A stretch of 64,000 nucleotides of DNA from Paenibacillus camelliae (GTDB lineage: Bacteria > Bacillota > Bacilli > Paenibacillales > Paenibacillaceae), in NCBI RefSeq assembly GCF_023715345.1, contig NZ_JAMBNY010000004.1, positions 1 through 64,000 of the forward strand, written 5' to 3'. The position numbers and the translations under genes are program-made. The notes below the pieces were generated by a model. It was not told the origin of the DNA. It did not search any database and worked only from the letters and a program-made list of their open reading frames with translations. Below, piece by piece: positions 24,026-31,833 of this stretch (the stretch's first letter is position 1; every line of letters begins with the position of its first letter).

Positions 24026-24487
24026 ATGATTCAACTAAAGAACAAAAAGCTAGTAGGCTTGATTTTATTTTTAATTGGATTAGTACTATTGTTTTCATTA
24101 ATAATACCAAAAAAAGAGGATCATCAATTATTTTATATTAGTGGATTGGGAGCATCTATTTCTTCAGCTCCAAGCGAGATGGAGGTTCTTAATTATAATT
24201 TAAATTTCTCCACACTTAGTAATAAGAATTTTAAGATTAAAAGTATTGAACCGATCTTAAACGAGAAACTTGAAAATATATTGTTAAGTAATTCTATAAA
24301 TATATCAGTAGAAAAGACTCTATCTAAGAGCAATGAATTGTTAATAGAAGGAGAAATGATAGTTGATACAAGCACCTTAGAAGAAAAGGAATTAAATCAC
24401 CTCTTGCTAGATTTAAATACATTTAAAGTGGTGTTTAATAATGGAGAAGAAATAATCTTGAGTAATGGAAGTGGAAGTGGAAGTTAG
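24026..24487 (+). CDS. membrane-anchored hypothetical protein
   Basis: 153 residues. N-terminal hydrophobic helix (LVGLILFLIGLVLLFSLII, about 9-27), then a beta-rich domain (YNLNFSTLSNKNFKIKSIEP, NELLIEGEMIVDT, FKVVFNNGEEIILS) ending in a Gly-Ser run. It resembles the outer domains of the neighbouring 23415 protein in style. AAAAAGGATTGATCTA precedes the ATG. Confidence 0.72.
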   Translation: MIQLKNKKLVGLILFLIGLVLLFSLIIPKKEDHQLFYISGLGASISSAPSEMEVLNYNLNFSTLSNKNFKIKSIEPILNEKLENILLSNSINISVEKTLSKSNELLIEGEMIVDTSTLEEKELNHLLLDLNTFKVVFNNGEEIILSNGSGSGS

Positions 24488-24569
24488 CCGAGCATAATAA
24501 TTGTTTGGGAGTACTGAAACATCAATCGTTCATATAAGGAGGCGGGGGAGTATAAAACTAAGATATCTC

Positions 24570-24773
24570 ATGGGTCTCACAGTATCCTTTCTATTAATTA
24601 TTTATGGTTTTTGGAAATTAAACAATTTCTTTGAACCAAAGGTTGGGCCCGTTGGAAATGGACCAAGTGATACAATTATTAATTTAGTTTGGATAATATT
24701 CAGTGCGAATATGTTATTAGGTTTCGGAGGAATTGTATTTTTTACTTATTTAATTTTTAAGAAGAAAAAATGA
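24570..24773 (+). CDS. small hypothetical membrane protein, uncertain start
   Basis: 67 residues from ATG 24570 with two helices (about 2-18 and 42-60) and a KKKK end. The strong AAGGAGG at 24537-24543 is 26 nt from this ATG, too far; 8 nt after it stands ATA (24552), giving SIKLRYLMG... with a longer N-terminus. Either ATA is a mutated ATG or a rare start. A TTG at 24501 is an alternative. Confidence 0.6.
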   Translation: MGLTVSFLLIIYGFWKLNNFFEPKVGPVGNGPSDTIINLVWIIFSANMLLGFGGIVFFTYLIFKKKK

Positions 24774-24785
24774 GAAGTAAAAAAC

Positions 24786-24896
24786 TTGCTTTTGGCAGAT
24801 AAGTACATTCAAGTGCCCCCACAAGGCAAGTATACGACCCGTCTCGCATACGCTCCACTTAAGCCTTTCGAGTTTGTTATGTAATGACGTTCTCTA
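24786..24896 (+). repeat. attC-like site 33, left end lost
   Basis: From CTTTTGGCAG through ACAAGGCAAGT, CGCTCCACTTAAGCC to R' GTTCTCTA 24889-24896. L' is shortened (TTGTTATGTAATG). R'' and L'' are missing. Confidence 0.75.
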
Positions 24897-24937
24897 CAAT
24901 CGCAGCCAGAAAATGCGGATAAATTTAAGGAGGATAT

Positions 24938-25507
24938 ATGGAAACCTATATATATTTGGTGAGACATGCGGAATCTCCGTATACAGAGGGGAACGAACGT
25001 ACAAGAGGTCTGACTACTAAAGGATACTCGGACTTAGCAACCGTAACTGAAATACTTCAAAGTGAAGAAATAGATGTGATCGTTTCAAGTCCTTATACTC
25101 GTGCAGTGTTAACGGTGGAGCCGATCACAAAGATACTTGGTTTAGAAATAAAAATCTTTGAGGATTTAAGAGAACATCATTTTTGTTCAGAAGACTATAA
25201 TCTTTCTGATGATGATTTGTCAGTATCCATCGAAAGAATAATCTCCGATCAATACTTTTCATTACCTGGTGGAGAGTCAAACAAGCAGCTTTTAGCTAGG
25301 TCACTACCTGTATTTATGAAAATGCTAGATCAATTCAAAGGGAAGAGAGTGGTGATTGGAACTCATGGAATCATAATGACTGCATTAATGGGTTATTTTG
25401 ATTCACAATTCGATTATAAATTCTTCAAACAAACAACAAAACCTGATATTTACAAAATGACTTTCAGAGAAGAACAATTAATACAAGTTGTAAGGTTATG
25501 GAGATAG
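24938..25507 (+). CDS. histidine phosphatase family protein
   Basis: 189 residues. Catalytic RHAE at 9-12 (YLVRHAESPY), SSPYTRAVLT (second basic site), and GTHGIIMTALM with the second His. Phosphoglycerate-mutase-like branch, usually acting as a phosphatase on small molecules. The ATG follows TAAGGAGG. The protein is strikingly similar to the one at 38644 (shared ERTRGL, SEEID, SSPY.RA..T), so two related cassettes were captured. Confidence 0.9.
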   Translation: METYIYLVRHAESPYTEGNERTRGLTTKGYSDLATVTEILQSEEIDVIVSSPYTRAVLTVEPITKILGLEIKIFEDLREHHFCSEDYNLSDDDLSVSIERIISDQYFSLPGGESNKQLLARSLPVFMKMLDQFKGKRVVIGTHGIIMTALMGYFDSQFDYKFFKQTTKPDIYKMTFREEQLIQVVRLWR

Positions 25508-25531
25508 TGCATGTACCTAAGTAATCATTAT

Positions 25532-25592
25532 TCTATAACTCAGCGCTAATGCATATTCGCATACAGTCCTCGGTTAATGCAAAACATTAGAA
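25532..25592 (+). repeat. attC-like site 34, short form
   Basis: R'' TCTATAAC 25532-25539 and CATTAGAA 25585-25592 (GTT core changed to ATT) enclose only 45 bp: GCGCTAATGCATATTCGCATAC and GTTAATGC. At 61 bp this is near the length of the shortest known attC sites, but it may be a deletion product of the longer form. Confidence 0.65.
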
Positions 25593-25645
25593 AGGGCAAC
25601 AATTATCAAAGTATATGAAAGAAGGGGATTGTATTGGGGTATATT

Positions 25646-26086
25646 ATGGATTTGCGAAAAATAGTTGGAACGAGACCTATAATTATGGCCGGTGCATGTG
25701 TACTTTTAATACGTGATGGTACGTTATTGTTGGAAAAAAGAACTGATAACGGCTTGTGGGGACTTCCAGGAGGCTCGTTAGAACCAGGAGAAACTATGGA
25801 AGAAGTAGCTGTAAGAGAGCTTTATGAAGAAACGGGATTAAGAGCGAAAAGTCTTGAATTAATGAATGTTTTCTCTGGTGAAGACCTTTATTACAAGTAT
25901 CCACACGGTGATGAAGTCTATAACGTAGTTGCAGCCTATATATGTAATGAATTTGATGGAAGCATAAAAAAAGATCATCGCGAAGTAGATGAGATTAAGT
26001 TTTTTAATATTAATAATATCCCTAAGAATATAAGCCCTCCGGATAAACCTACTATTCAAGAATTTTTAAGACGAATAGAGATGTAA
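25646..26086 (+). CDS. Nudix hydrolase
   Basis: 146 residues. Complete Nudix box at about 42-64: GGSLEPGETMEEVAVRELYE then ETGL (GX5EX7REUXEEXGU). It hydrolyses a nucleoside diphosphate linked to another moiety; the N-terminal VLLIRDGTLLLEKRTDNGLW is typical of the MutT/ADP-ribose group. ATG 25646 is preferred; TTG 25634 in frame is possible because GAAGGGGAT lies before it. Confidence 0.9.
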   Translation: MDLRKIVGTRPIIMAGACVLLIRDGTLLLEKRTDNGLWGLPGGSLEPGETMEEVAVRELYEETGLRAKSLELMNVFSGEDLYYKYPHGDEVYNVVAAYICNEFDGSIKKDHREVDEIKFFNINNIPKNISPPDKPTIQEFLRRIEM

Positions 26087-26204
26087 TAAATAGGAGAACA
26101 GAATTGATACTAGCCAAAGAAGAAACTAGATTCAAGATGACGTGGTTCTTTAATATGAGACCGTTAGAAGACATCTCAGCATCAGTTTCTATAGGAGGGA
26201 ATCA

Positions 26205-26639
26205 ATGAAGCAATATCAAGTAAGATCAACATTTATCTCTACAAAAGGCTTATTAATAATGTGCATATTGATGTTACTCAATGTAGTATTGACAGCTATT
26301 TTCTTCAGTGGACCATTTCAAGGTGAATGGTTTTCATTATTGTTATCAATTTTTTTATTAATATTTTTAGTTGGGATCGTTTTTGAGTCACGTACAGTAA
26401 AGCTATTCAAATTCAATAGAGATCAAATCACTTTAGGTTCAAGCGTGGTTAATCCTGATAATTTAGTAAAGATTACGATTACTCATAAACAGATAGAGTT
26501 GACTCAGGCAGAAAAGATGCTTTTCAGAAAAGCTATATTTATTCGTATTGTTCATTCGGAAGAATTGAAGTCAATAACTGAGCACTTATCGAAATTTGCG
26601 AAAGAACATGGAATTACAATAGAAAAACAAATGGGATAG
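26205..26639 (+). CDS. two-helix membrane protein with PH-like C-terminal domain
   Basis: 144 residues. Helices at about 14-35 and 43-62, then a soluble 75-residue domain (KLFKFNRDQITLGSSVVNPD, LVKITITHKQIELT, final helix SKFAKEHGITIEK) with the strand-rich plus C-terminal helix layout of bacterial PH-like domains. Three more genes of the same design occur at 31834, 41459 and 52053, the last the most similar at its end. ATAGGAGG precedes the ATG. Confidence 0.72.
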   Translation: MKQYQVRSTFISTKGLLIMCILMLLNVVLTAIFFSGPFQGEWFSLLLSIFLLIFLVGIVFESRTVKLFKFNRDQITLGSSVVNPDNLVKITITHKQIELTQAEKMLFRKAIFIRIVHSEELKSITEHLSKFAKEHGITIEKQMG

Positions 26640-26807
26640 GATGACTTCGAAGAAGACCGAGCTCTCTAATAACAATTCGTCTCAACGCGTAGAAGAATGA
26701 TAAGCTAACGGGAAACATAGCTCAACGGTACTGACAATTTCGTGCAGGAAATGCACGGTAAGTCATCTCTAACTGCTGTAGTATTTAACTCGAAGGGAGG
26801 GAGAACG

Positions 26808-27656
26808 ATGGATTGGTTGGAGAGGATGAATAGTGCTATGGATTATATCGAATCGAATTTGACGGATCACATTTCGATTGATGACATAGCGAAAATCGCT
26901 TGTTGCTCTACGTATCATTTTCAACGAATGTTTCCGTTCATTACGGGGATTTCGTTATCCGAGTATATCCGGCGTCGACGATTGACATTGGCTGCATTTG
27001 AACTGCAGACAACGGCAGCAAAGGTTATCGATATATCCATGAAATACGGATACCAATCGCCAGAAGCATTCGCACGGGCGTTCAAGAATCTCCATGGAAT
27101 CATGCCAATATCTGCGCGCGATAAAGGTGTTTCCTTAAAAGCCTATCCTCGGATGTCCTTTCATATTTCTATAAAGGGAGATGTCGAGATGGATTATCGT
27201 ATTGAGCAAAGAGGGACATTTGAGATGTTCGGCGTTCATGGTGTTGTTAGTCAGAATTTGCAAACAGCGTTTATAAAAGTTCCAGCGTTTCGTAAGCAAT
27301 GTGATGAAGACGGCAGTGTAGACCTAATGAACGAGCTTCTGGGGCGCTTTGGTAATACTGTGTTGCACGCTGCCTTATATGATCATACGGGAGAATCGTT
27401 CAAGTACATGGTCTGTTATCACTTACCAAAGGGACTTGAAATTCCAGATAGATTTACACAGCTTTCTGTCCCTGCGTTAACCTGGGCTATATTCCCTGAG
27501 CCACAATGTGATTTGCAAAAACTATGGGAACGTATATATTCGGAATGGTTTCCGACATCTGGATATGAACAGGTTGAGGGTCCTCAATTCGAAATGTATT
27601 ATGGAATGCAAGGGCATACACAGGGTGAAATATGGATACCTGTAAAGAAAAAGTAA
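26808..27656 (+). CDS. AraC-family regulator with GyrI-like effector domain
   Basis: 282 residues from ATG 26808, behind AAGGGAGGG. N-terminal AraC double helix-turn-helix at about 1-105 (YIESNLTDHISIDDIAKIA, STYHFQRMF, SMKYGYQSPEAFARAFKNL), then a GyrI-like small-molecule-binding domain from about 125 (YRIEQRGTFEMFGVHG) to the end. Such proteins sense drugs or dyes, as Rob/BmrR-like regulators do. The GC content is clearly higher than in flanking cassettes, suggesting a recent arrival from another genome. No target operon is visible beside it. Confidence 0.9.
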   Translation: MDWLERMNSAMDYIESNLTDHISIDDIAKIACCSTYHFQRMFPFITGISLSEYIRRRRLTLAAFELQTTAAKVIDISMKYGYQSPEAFARAFKNLHGIMPISARDKGVSLKAYPRMSFHISIKGDVEMDYRIEQRGTFEMFGVHGVVSQNLQTAFIKVPAFRKQCDEDGSVDLMNELLGRFGNTVLHAALYDHTGESFKYMVCYHLPKGLEIPDRFTQLSVPALTWAIFPEPQCDLQKLWERIYSEWFPTSGYEQVEGPQFEMYYGMQGHTQGEIWIPVKKK

Positions 27657-27678
27657 TGATTGCGGGTAAGAGAGTGCG

Positions 27679-27705
27679 GCGATGGATCCGATCCATCGCT
27701 TCTTC
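27679..27705 (+). terminator. hairpin after the AraC gene
   Basis: Perfect 9-bp stem GCGATGGAT/ATCCATCGC with a CCG loop at 27679-27699, followed by TTCTTCT. The T tract is short, so it is a moderate candidate for intrinsic termination of the AraC-type gene. Confidence 0.55.
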
Positions 27706-27756
27706 TGCGTTCAACAAAACTGCTCGACTAACGGCTAATGAACAGGAGTTGATGAT

Positions 27757-28218
27757 TTGGAAATATTGAAGAACAACAGACTCATAATCTTGCAGTTATT
27801 ACCGTTTATTCTAGGGTTGCTACTCAACTATATTGTAGTTTATTTGCCTTTCTATGTTTTTATTATTTGGCTTTTAAGTATTGGTTTCGTTTTATATTGG
27901 TTTTGGGTAGGTAAACAGTTTGGACAATTAAGCTTAAATAAGCTATTAAGCTTTTGTTTAGGCAATATTTTATGGGCAATCTCATTTGTACTTTTCATTT
28001 GGCAATTCCTACTTGTGGATGATTCGAAACGAAATATGTTTTTAGCAATAGTTTCACAATGTTATGGTCAATTTACAGTATTGTTTTCAACAAAAATTGT
28101 TATGGCATATGGAGAGGTCATTGATAGTAACCAGGTGTTGATCACGTCATATATTTTAATGTTTTTCATTTACGTTATTGGGTTTATCTATGGTGCAGTT
28201 AGAGCAAATAAAACATAG
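27757..28218 (+). CDS. hypothetical polytopic membrane protein
   Basis: 153 residues from TTG 27757 (AACAGGAG 10 nt upstream). Four long hydrophobic segments at about 9-28, 32-50, 64-88 and 130-149 joined by short loops. Similar in size and pattern to small unannotated Bacillales membrane proteins. Followed by the GNAT gene after 24 nt. Confidence 0.75.
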   Translation: MEILKNNRLIILQLLPFILGLLLNYIVVYLPFYVFIIWLLSIGFVLYWFWVGKQFGQLSLNKLLSFCLGNILWAISFVLFIWQFLLVDDSKRNMFLAIVSQCYGQFTVLFSTKIVMAYGEVIDSNQVLITSYILMFFIYVIGFIYGAVRANKT

Positions 28219-28242
28219 ACTCAAGAAAATGAGGGAGCTCTT

Positions 28243-28692
28243 ATGAAGAATATATCTGTTCGAGTCATAAAACCGAATGAATTAGATCAATTACTAGCAT
28301 TGTATAAACATCTAAACCCGGATGACCCAGAATTGAATATTAGCGAGATTCATAATCATTGGAATGAAATAATTAGTGACCCGTTAATGAAGATCATTGT
28401 TGTTGAGTGTGATGGAAAGATAGTTTCGTCATGTGTTTTAGTGTTAGTTAGAAATCTTACAAGAGGAGCTAGGTCTTACGGGTTAATTGAAAATGTTGTT
28501 ACTCATTCAGATTATAGAAAACAAGGTTACGGAAGATTAGTCCTTCAGAAATCAATTGAACTCGCCCAAGAGCATAATTGTTATAAAGTTATGTTAATGA
28601 CAAGCTCTAGAATGGAAGGAACGAATAGATTTTATGAAGAATGTGGTTTTGAAAAAGGGGATAAAACAGCATTTATCAAAAAAATGTTGTGA
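28243..28692 (+). CDS. GNAT acetyltransferase
   Basis: 149 residues. SVRVIKPNELDQLLALYKHL opens the fold; IENVVTHSDYRKQGYGRLVL carries the acetyl-CoA loop (RKQGYGRLV); then YKVMLMTSSRMEGTNRFYEE and CGFEKGDKTAF. Typical small GNAT of the aminoglycoside/N-acetyltransferase-like group. TGAGGGAGCTC upstream of the ATG. Confidence 0.9.
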   Translation: MKNISVRVIKPNELDQLLALYKHLNPDDPELNISEIHNHWNEIISDPLMKIIVVECDGKIVSSCVLVLVRNLTRGARSYGLIENVVTHSDYRKQGYGRLVLQKSIELAQEHNCYKVMLMTSSRMEGTNRFYEECGFEKGDKTAFIKKML

Positions 28693-28738
28693 AGTTAGAT
28701 CAAAGAAGCGGTGACAGCCTAACAGGTAGGAGAAATCT

Positions 28739-29317
28739 ATGAAGAGACGATTAAAAAAGTATATTTTTTTCTTAATTGCCGGATTAATTTTTATTCTTGG
28801 ATTTGTCTTGCAAGGGATCGATTTATTCTTAAATCCACCTCTTAGTGACAAAAAGAGTTTGACTTCTAATGAAATAAATTCCTTTTATTTTCAAGAAGGT
28901 GAGTATAATTTGTTTTATGAGTACGACACAAACAAAAGGGATTTTGGGATTGTTAATTTTACAAGAACAATAGAAATTAATCCTGATTCGCTCAACATTA
29001 AAATATTTGCGGTCGAGGATCAATTAGAGATTGTAGCTAAAGAAGACGAGTCGATGACGTTTACAGATCATACGATTCAAGGCAAGTCGTTATATAGTTT
29101 TAATATTGAAAAAAGCGGTATGTACAATGTTGAATTAGACGATAAGAATAATGTATGGAATACAGAAGTTCAATATAGCATATTAGCTAATTTTAAAGGT
29201 ATTATACTTTCAGGTTTTAAGCGAATAGGTATTCATGTTTTAGTATCGATTCCATTTTTATTAATCGGTTTGTATATGTATTTAAGGGATAGGAGGAACA
29301 AAACATTAATAACATAA
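28739..29317 (+). CDS. membrane protein with outer domain between two helices
   Basis: 192 residues. Helix at about 8-27 (IFFLIAGLIFILGFVLQG) and a second near 164-183 (IHVLVSIPFLLIGLYMYL), with an intervening beta-rich domain that includes FYFQEGEYNLFYEYDTNKRD and DLNIKIFAV-like strands. The C-terminus is basic (RDRRNKT). GTAGGAGAAATCT precedes the ATG. No family recognised. Confidence 0.75.
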   Translation: MKRRLKKYIFFLIAGLIFILGFVLQGIDLFLNPPLSDKKSLTSNEINSFYFQEGEYNLFYEYDTNKRDFGIVNFTRTIEINPDSLNIKIFAVEDQLEIVAKEDESMTFTDHTIQGKSLYSFNIEKSGMYNVELDDKNNVWNTEVQYSILANFKGIILSGFKRIGIHVLVSIPFLLIGLYMYLRDRRNKTLIT

Positions 29318-29361
29318 TGGAACTCGGTCAAATGAATATATATGATCAAAATGTTTAGAAT

Positions 29362-29451
29362 GTTCCTCGCGTCCACAAAGGCGAGTTTGTTGAAGTGAAT
29401 ACGAATGATTTACTTGAAAAGTGCGAAGAAAAAATTAAAGGTACCAAGTAA
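29362..29451 (+). pseudogene. 3' fragment of an unidentified gene
   Basis: 29 open codons (VPRVHKGEFVEVNTNDLLEK, then CEEKIKGTK) ending in TAA at 29449. Coding-like composition, no start or ribosome site. Likely the tail of a gene whose 5' part was deleted. Confidence 0.4.
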
Positions 29452-29453
29452 CT

Positions 29454-29704
29454 GGAAACATATGTTAATATTAAATAAACAAAGTTAAACCTCCAATAAG
29501 GTTGTTATCATTATTGAAAACCTAAAAAGAAGAACATATTATTTGGTTATTACTCATTAAGCAACGCAACCACAAGAGGCTGTAGTTTGAAGCCGATGCC
29601 TACCTTAGATGTAACCCCCGTAAATAGAAGACATAAGATTATTTGATGATTAAAAACATGAGGCTGCCGTTGTGCTTAATTCGAGGTAATCGCTCATAGT
29701 TCAT
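29454..29704 (+). repeat. dispersed non-coding element, copy C
   Basis: Third copy: TGGAAACATATGTTAATA, AATAAGGTTGTTATCATTATT, GAAAACCTAAAAAGAAGAAC, GTTTGAAGCCGATGCC, ACCTTAGATGTAACCCCC, GACATAAGATTATTTG and GCTTAATTCGAGG, reaching the R'' of site 35. It carries both blocks that copies A and B have only in part, so it is the most complete. No open frame is shared between copies. A short fragment of the start (GGAAACATATGTTAAA) recurs at 55148. Confidence 0.75.
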
Positions 29705-29844
29705 CGTATAACGCAACAATAACACTTCGCAGCATGCACTCCTCGGTATTTGCAGAGATGCAAGCAAGCACATTAATGCACACGCCCACCTAAGATATGA
29801 GCTATCTAAGATGGGCGTTTGTTGTTCATGCGAGACGTTATGAG
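29705..29844 (+). repeat. attC-like site 35, last complete copy
   Basis: R'' CGTATAAC 29705-29712, R' GTTATGAG 29837-29844; L' shortened to GTTCATGC. The middle has the apex-class hairpin (CACGCCCACC/GATGGGCGTT, one mismatch). To the right only fragments of sites remain. Confidence 0.82.
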
Positions 29845-29955
29845 AAATAGCCGCAAAGCATATACTTACTCATCCGAGCTTAGCTAACTTTAGAGGATAC
29901 AAATGAAAAGCGACAATTACGACAAAATATTGATAATAAAGGGAGGTGTAGTTGC

Positions 29956-30303
29956 ATGTTGTTAATCATAGTAAGCATGTTAATCACTGTTTTATACCTC
30001 GCCTTTTTGATCTTTGGACTTGTACTATGCAGAAAAAATTCATTTAAAGAAGGATTTTACTTCTTTCTTATCCTAATTGTGCACAAGATCGCATCTTACG
30101 TTTACATACCGTTACTAAAAAAATTAACTGATTCACTTGCAACCAGGAATAAGCCTCTTCCGATGAATATGACGATTGGAGAAGTTGTTGGTTGGTGGAC
30201 GTTATTCCCCATAATGATAGACCTCGTTGCTTTTGGAATTTTAGCCTTTGGGTTATACAAAATGTGGAGAAATAAGATCACTTTAAATAAAAGTAAAGAT
30301 TAA
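29956..30303 (+). CDS. hypothetical membrane protein, three segments
   Basis: 115 residues, ATG behind GGGAGGTG. Hydrophobic segments at about 3-25, 34-52 and 79-102. The loop VYIPLLKKLTDSLATRNKPL lies between helices 2 and 3; the C-terminus is basic. It begins a run of small membrane genes up to 30.8 kb. Confidence 0.75.
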   Translation: MLLIIVSMLITVLYLAFLIFGLVLCRKNSFKEGFYFFLILIVHKIASYVYIPLLKKLTDSLATRNKPLPMNMTIGEVVGWWTLFPIMIDLVAFGILAFGLYKMWRNKITLNKSKD

Positions 30304-30339
30304 TGTTCACTTTCTTTCAATTTGAATGGGGGAATAATA

Positions 30340-30459
30340 TTGGATTGGCTCATATCTTTGATTGCGATATCTATAGCAATTGGTGCCTTTGTTGAAGTTG
30401 AATTAAAAAATAGGAAGTTAGAAAAGAGAATTAGGAACTTAGAGGATAAAATCAAATGA
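30340..30459 (+). CDS. 39-residue single-helix membrane peptide
   Basis: TTG 30340 preceded by GGGGGAATAATA. The product (MDWLISLIAISIAIGAFVEV, then ELKNRKLEKRIRNLEDKIK) has one N-terminal helix and a charged coiled-coil tail. This is a recurrent small peptide type in Bacillales. 36 nt after the preceding gene, 43 nt before the next. Confidence 0.7.
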   Translation: MDWLISLIAISIAIGAFVEVELKNRKLEKRIRNLEDKIK

Positions 30460-30502
30460 TTCTCATTAAATTTAGATAAAGATTTAAGGAGGAACAAACG
30501 CC

Positions 30503-30796
30503 ATGAGAATTATTTCACTGCTCATTCATAAAAAATTCGACTATGTCGTATTTCCGATTGGGTTCATTACGATCTTGATGTTGATTGTAAATTTATTTTC
30601 AACGTCAAAGATGGATACGTCTGTGCTGTGGGGACAATTATTTATGGTGGTTCTATATTATTTGGTTACTAGGGGAAAGGCAGAAAGAAACTTTATTAAG
30701 CAGGGGATAGAACCAGTAATTGTCGTATCGTTGTTTGGATTTTTAGTTATTTTAAGTTGCTTTGCTAATGTAATTATTTTGATGGATTTAGTATGA
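30503..30796 (+). CDS. small hypothetical membrane protein
   Basis: 97 residues, ATG behind AAGGAGG. Three hydrophobic segments (about 14-31, 40-55 and 71-95). The stop overlaps the ATG of the broken Nudix gene at 30793 (ATGA), which suggests translational coupling in the original cassette. Confidence 0.72.
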   Translation: MRIISLLIHKKFDYVVFPIGFITILMLIVNLFSTSKMDTSVLWGQLFMVVLYYLVTRGKAERNFIKQGIEPVIVVSLFGFLVILSCFANVIILMDLV

Positions 30797-30998
30797 GGCA
30801 CACTGAGATTCTAACGATAAAGAAACAAGAGGAGAATGCCATTATATTTATTATGCCTGGAGGAGGGCAGGATTCGGAGAATGGCTTAAAAAAGATGAAT
30901 TAGAAAGAAATAATTTTTATCCTAGAGACTTGATTAATGAACTTAAAAAGCTTAATACAAGTACATACACTGCAACCTATCTTGGAGATATCAATTAA
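30793..30998 (+). pseudogene. Nudix hydrolase with internal deletion and frameshift
   Basis: Start MRHTEILTIKKQEENAIIFI followed by MPGGGQ, the entry into a Nudix box, which then breaks off. From 30882, in another frame, WLKKDELERNNFYPRDLINE and TYLGDIN match the usual C-terminus of such Nudix proteins. The Nudix box helix (REUXEE) and about 60 residues are deleted, so it is inactive. Confidence 0.75.
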
Positions 30999-31034
30999 AA
31001 CCTTTAAAGAGAGGATGAATAGCCAATAGATAGT

Positions 31035-31295
31035 TTGCATGAATTATTATTTGGTTCAATTTATGACAAATCAATATTATCCGTAAAGAAAATCAGAGCC
31101 AGGTTAATTTATCTAACTAAATCAAAAAAGCATGAATGGGTGCAAGAAATAAAAAAAGATACTCGATACTTAAAAGTAATCCTAAAGGATGAGAATATAT
31201 TGAATTTGTTTTTGGACAAGAATTATAGAAAAGAGCTGAAAGAAAACATAGAAATTAGGACTACATTTATATACGAGTTGGAGAAGCGGCTTTAG
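31035..31295 (+). CDS. hypothetical 86-residue protein
   Basis: TTG 31035, preceded by GAGAGGATG. Highly basic helical protein (SVKKIRARLIYLTKSKKHEW, then IKKDTRYLKVILKDENILN). No membrane segment or recognised family. It could be a truncated gene since the region around it is rearranged. Confidence 0.55.
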   Translation: MHELLFGSIYDKSILSVKKIRARLIYLTKSKKHEWVQEIKKDTRYLKVILKDENILNLFLDKNYRKELKENIEIRTTFIYELEKRL

Positions 31296-31376
31296 TTATG
31301 AATAGATAACAGAAATAAAAAAGAAGTACCTATCTTAAATAGAAAATGATTAACACACAGTAGGGAGAGGTTCTGT

Positions 31377-31790
31377 ATGATATCTCAAGCAGTGATCATA
31401 AAGAACAATAAAATCTTAATGGTTCGTCAATACGTTCAAAGAGGAGACATTGTTTGGAATTTTCCAGGGGGAGGAATTGAAGAAAATGAAACTCCTGAAG
31501 AAGCATGTATTAGAGAAGTCAAAGAAGAGACAGGACTTGAAGTCACAAAACTGAAATTAATACATGTGGAAGACGAGAAGTACACTTATTTGATCAATAA
31601 GATAAGGGGTAGAGTAGTACTTGATAAAACCATTAAGGACAATGAAGATATTCTAGAAGTTAAGTGGGTATCGCTAGATGATGAAAATAAATTTGATACG
31701 TATACAAAACCTATAATGGCTCTATTAAGTGAACTAATAGAAGGTCTGGCCGACATAACACATGTTCCGGATTCGCACCTCGGTCATTAG
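31377..31790 (+). CDS. Nudix hydrolase whose 3' end reads into an attC remnant
   Basis: 137 residues. Nudix box at about 31-53: GGGIEENETPEEACIREVKE then ETGL; the N-terminus VIIKNNKILMVRQYVQRGD and late VKWVSLDDENKFDTY are as expected. The last dozen or so residues (DITHVPDSHLGH) are translated from a decayed attC-like left arm (GACATAACACATG ... ACCTCGGTCAT), so the original stop was probably lost and the enzyme extended. AGGGAGAGG precedes the ATG. Confidence 0.88.
   Translation: MISQAVIIKNNKILMVRQYVQRGDIVWNFPGGGIEENETPEEACIREVKEETGLEVTKLKLIHVEDEKYTYLINKIRGRVVLDKTIKDNEDILEVKWVSLDDENKFDTYTKPIMALLSELIEGLADITHVPDSHLGH
31752..31790 (+). repeat. attC-like left-arm remnant inside a Nudix gene
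   Basis: GACATAACACATG followed after a gap by GCACCTCGGTCAT resembles R'' ACATAAC plus CGCTCCTCGGTCACT of intact sites. Short and degenerate. Confidence 0.5.
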
Positions 31791-31833
31791 GATACGAAAT
31801 TCAACTCTAGCTTGTATGAAAGAAGATGAGTGA

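Larger units (their letters stand above)
498..29844 (+). mobile_element. integron-like gene-cassette array, recognisable part
   Basis: Consecutive units of one to three + strand genes are separated by attC-like palindromes (listed individually). Core ends are TAAC...GTTA, with inner L'' and L' boxes. The R'' at the 3' end of each cassette is complementary to the R' at its own 5' end, one site upstream, which is the signature of excisable circles joined at GTT. No integrase or attI is in the window. Orientation and better preservation on the left suggest that they lie upstream of position 1. Seen: repeats and complementarity. Inferred: integron origin. Confidence 0.87.

Noticed and set aside
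26100..26204. tRNA or riboswitch in the longer intergenic stretches
   Set aside because: I looked for cloverleaf and known riboswitch cores in stretches above 100 nt and saw none; what is there are attC-like sites and the dispersed element.
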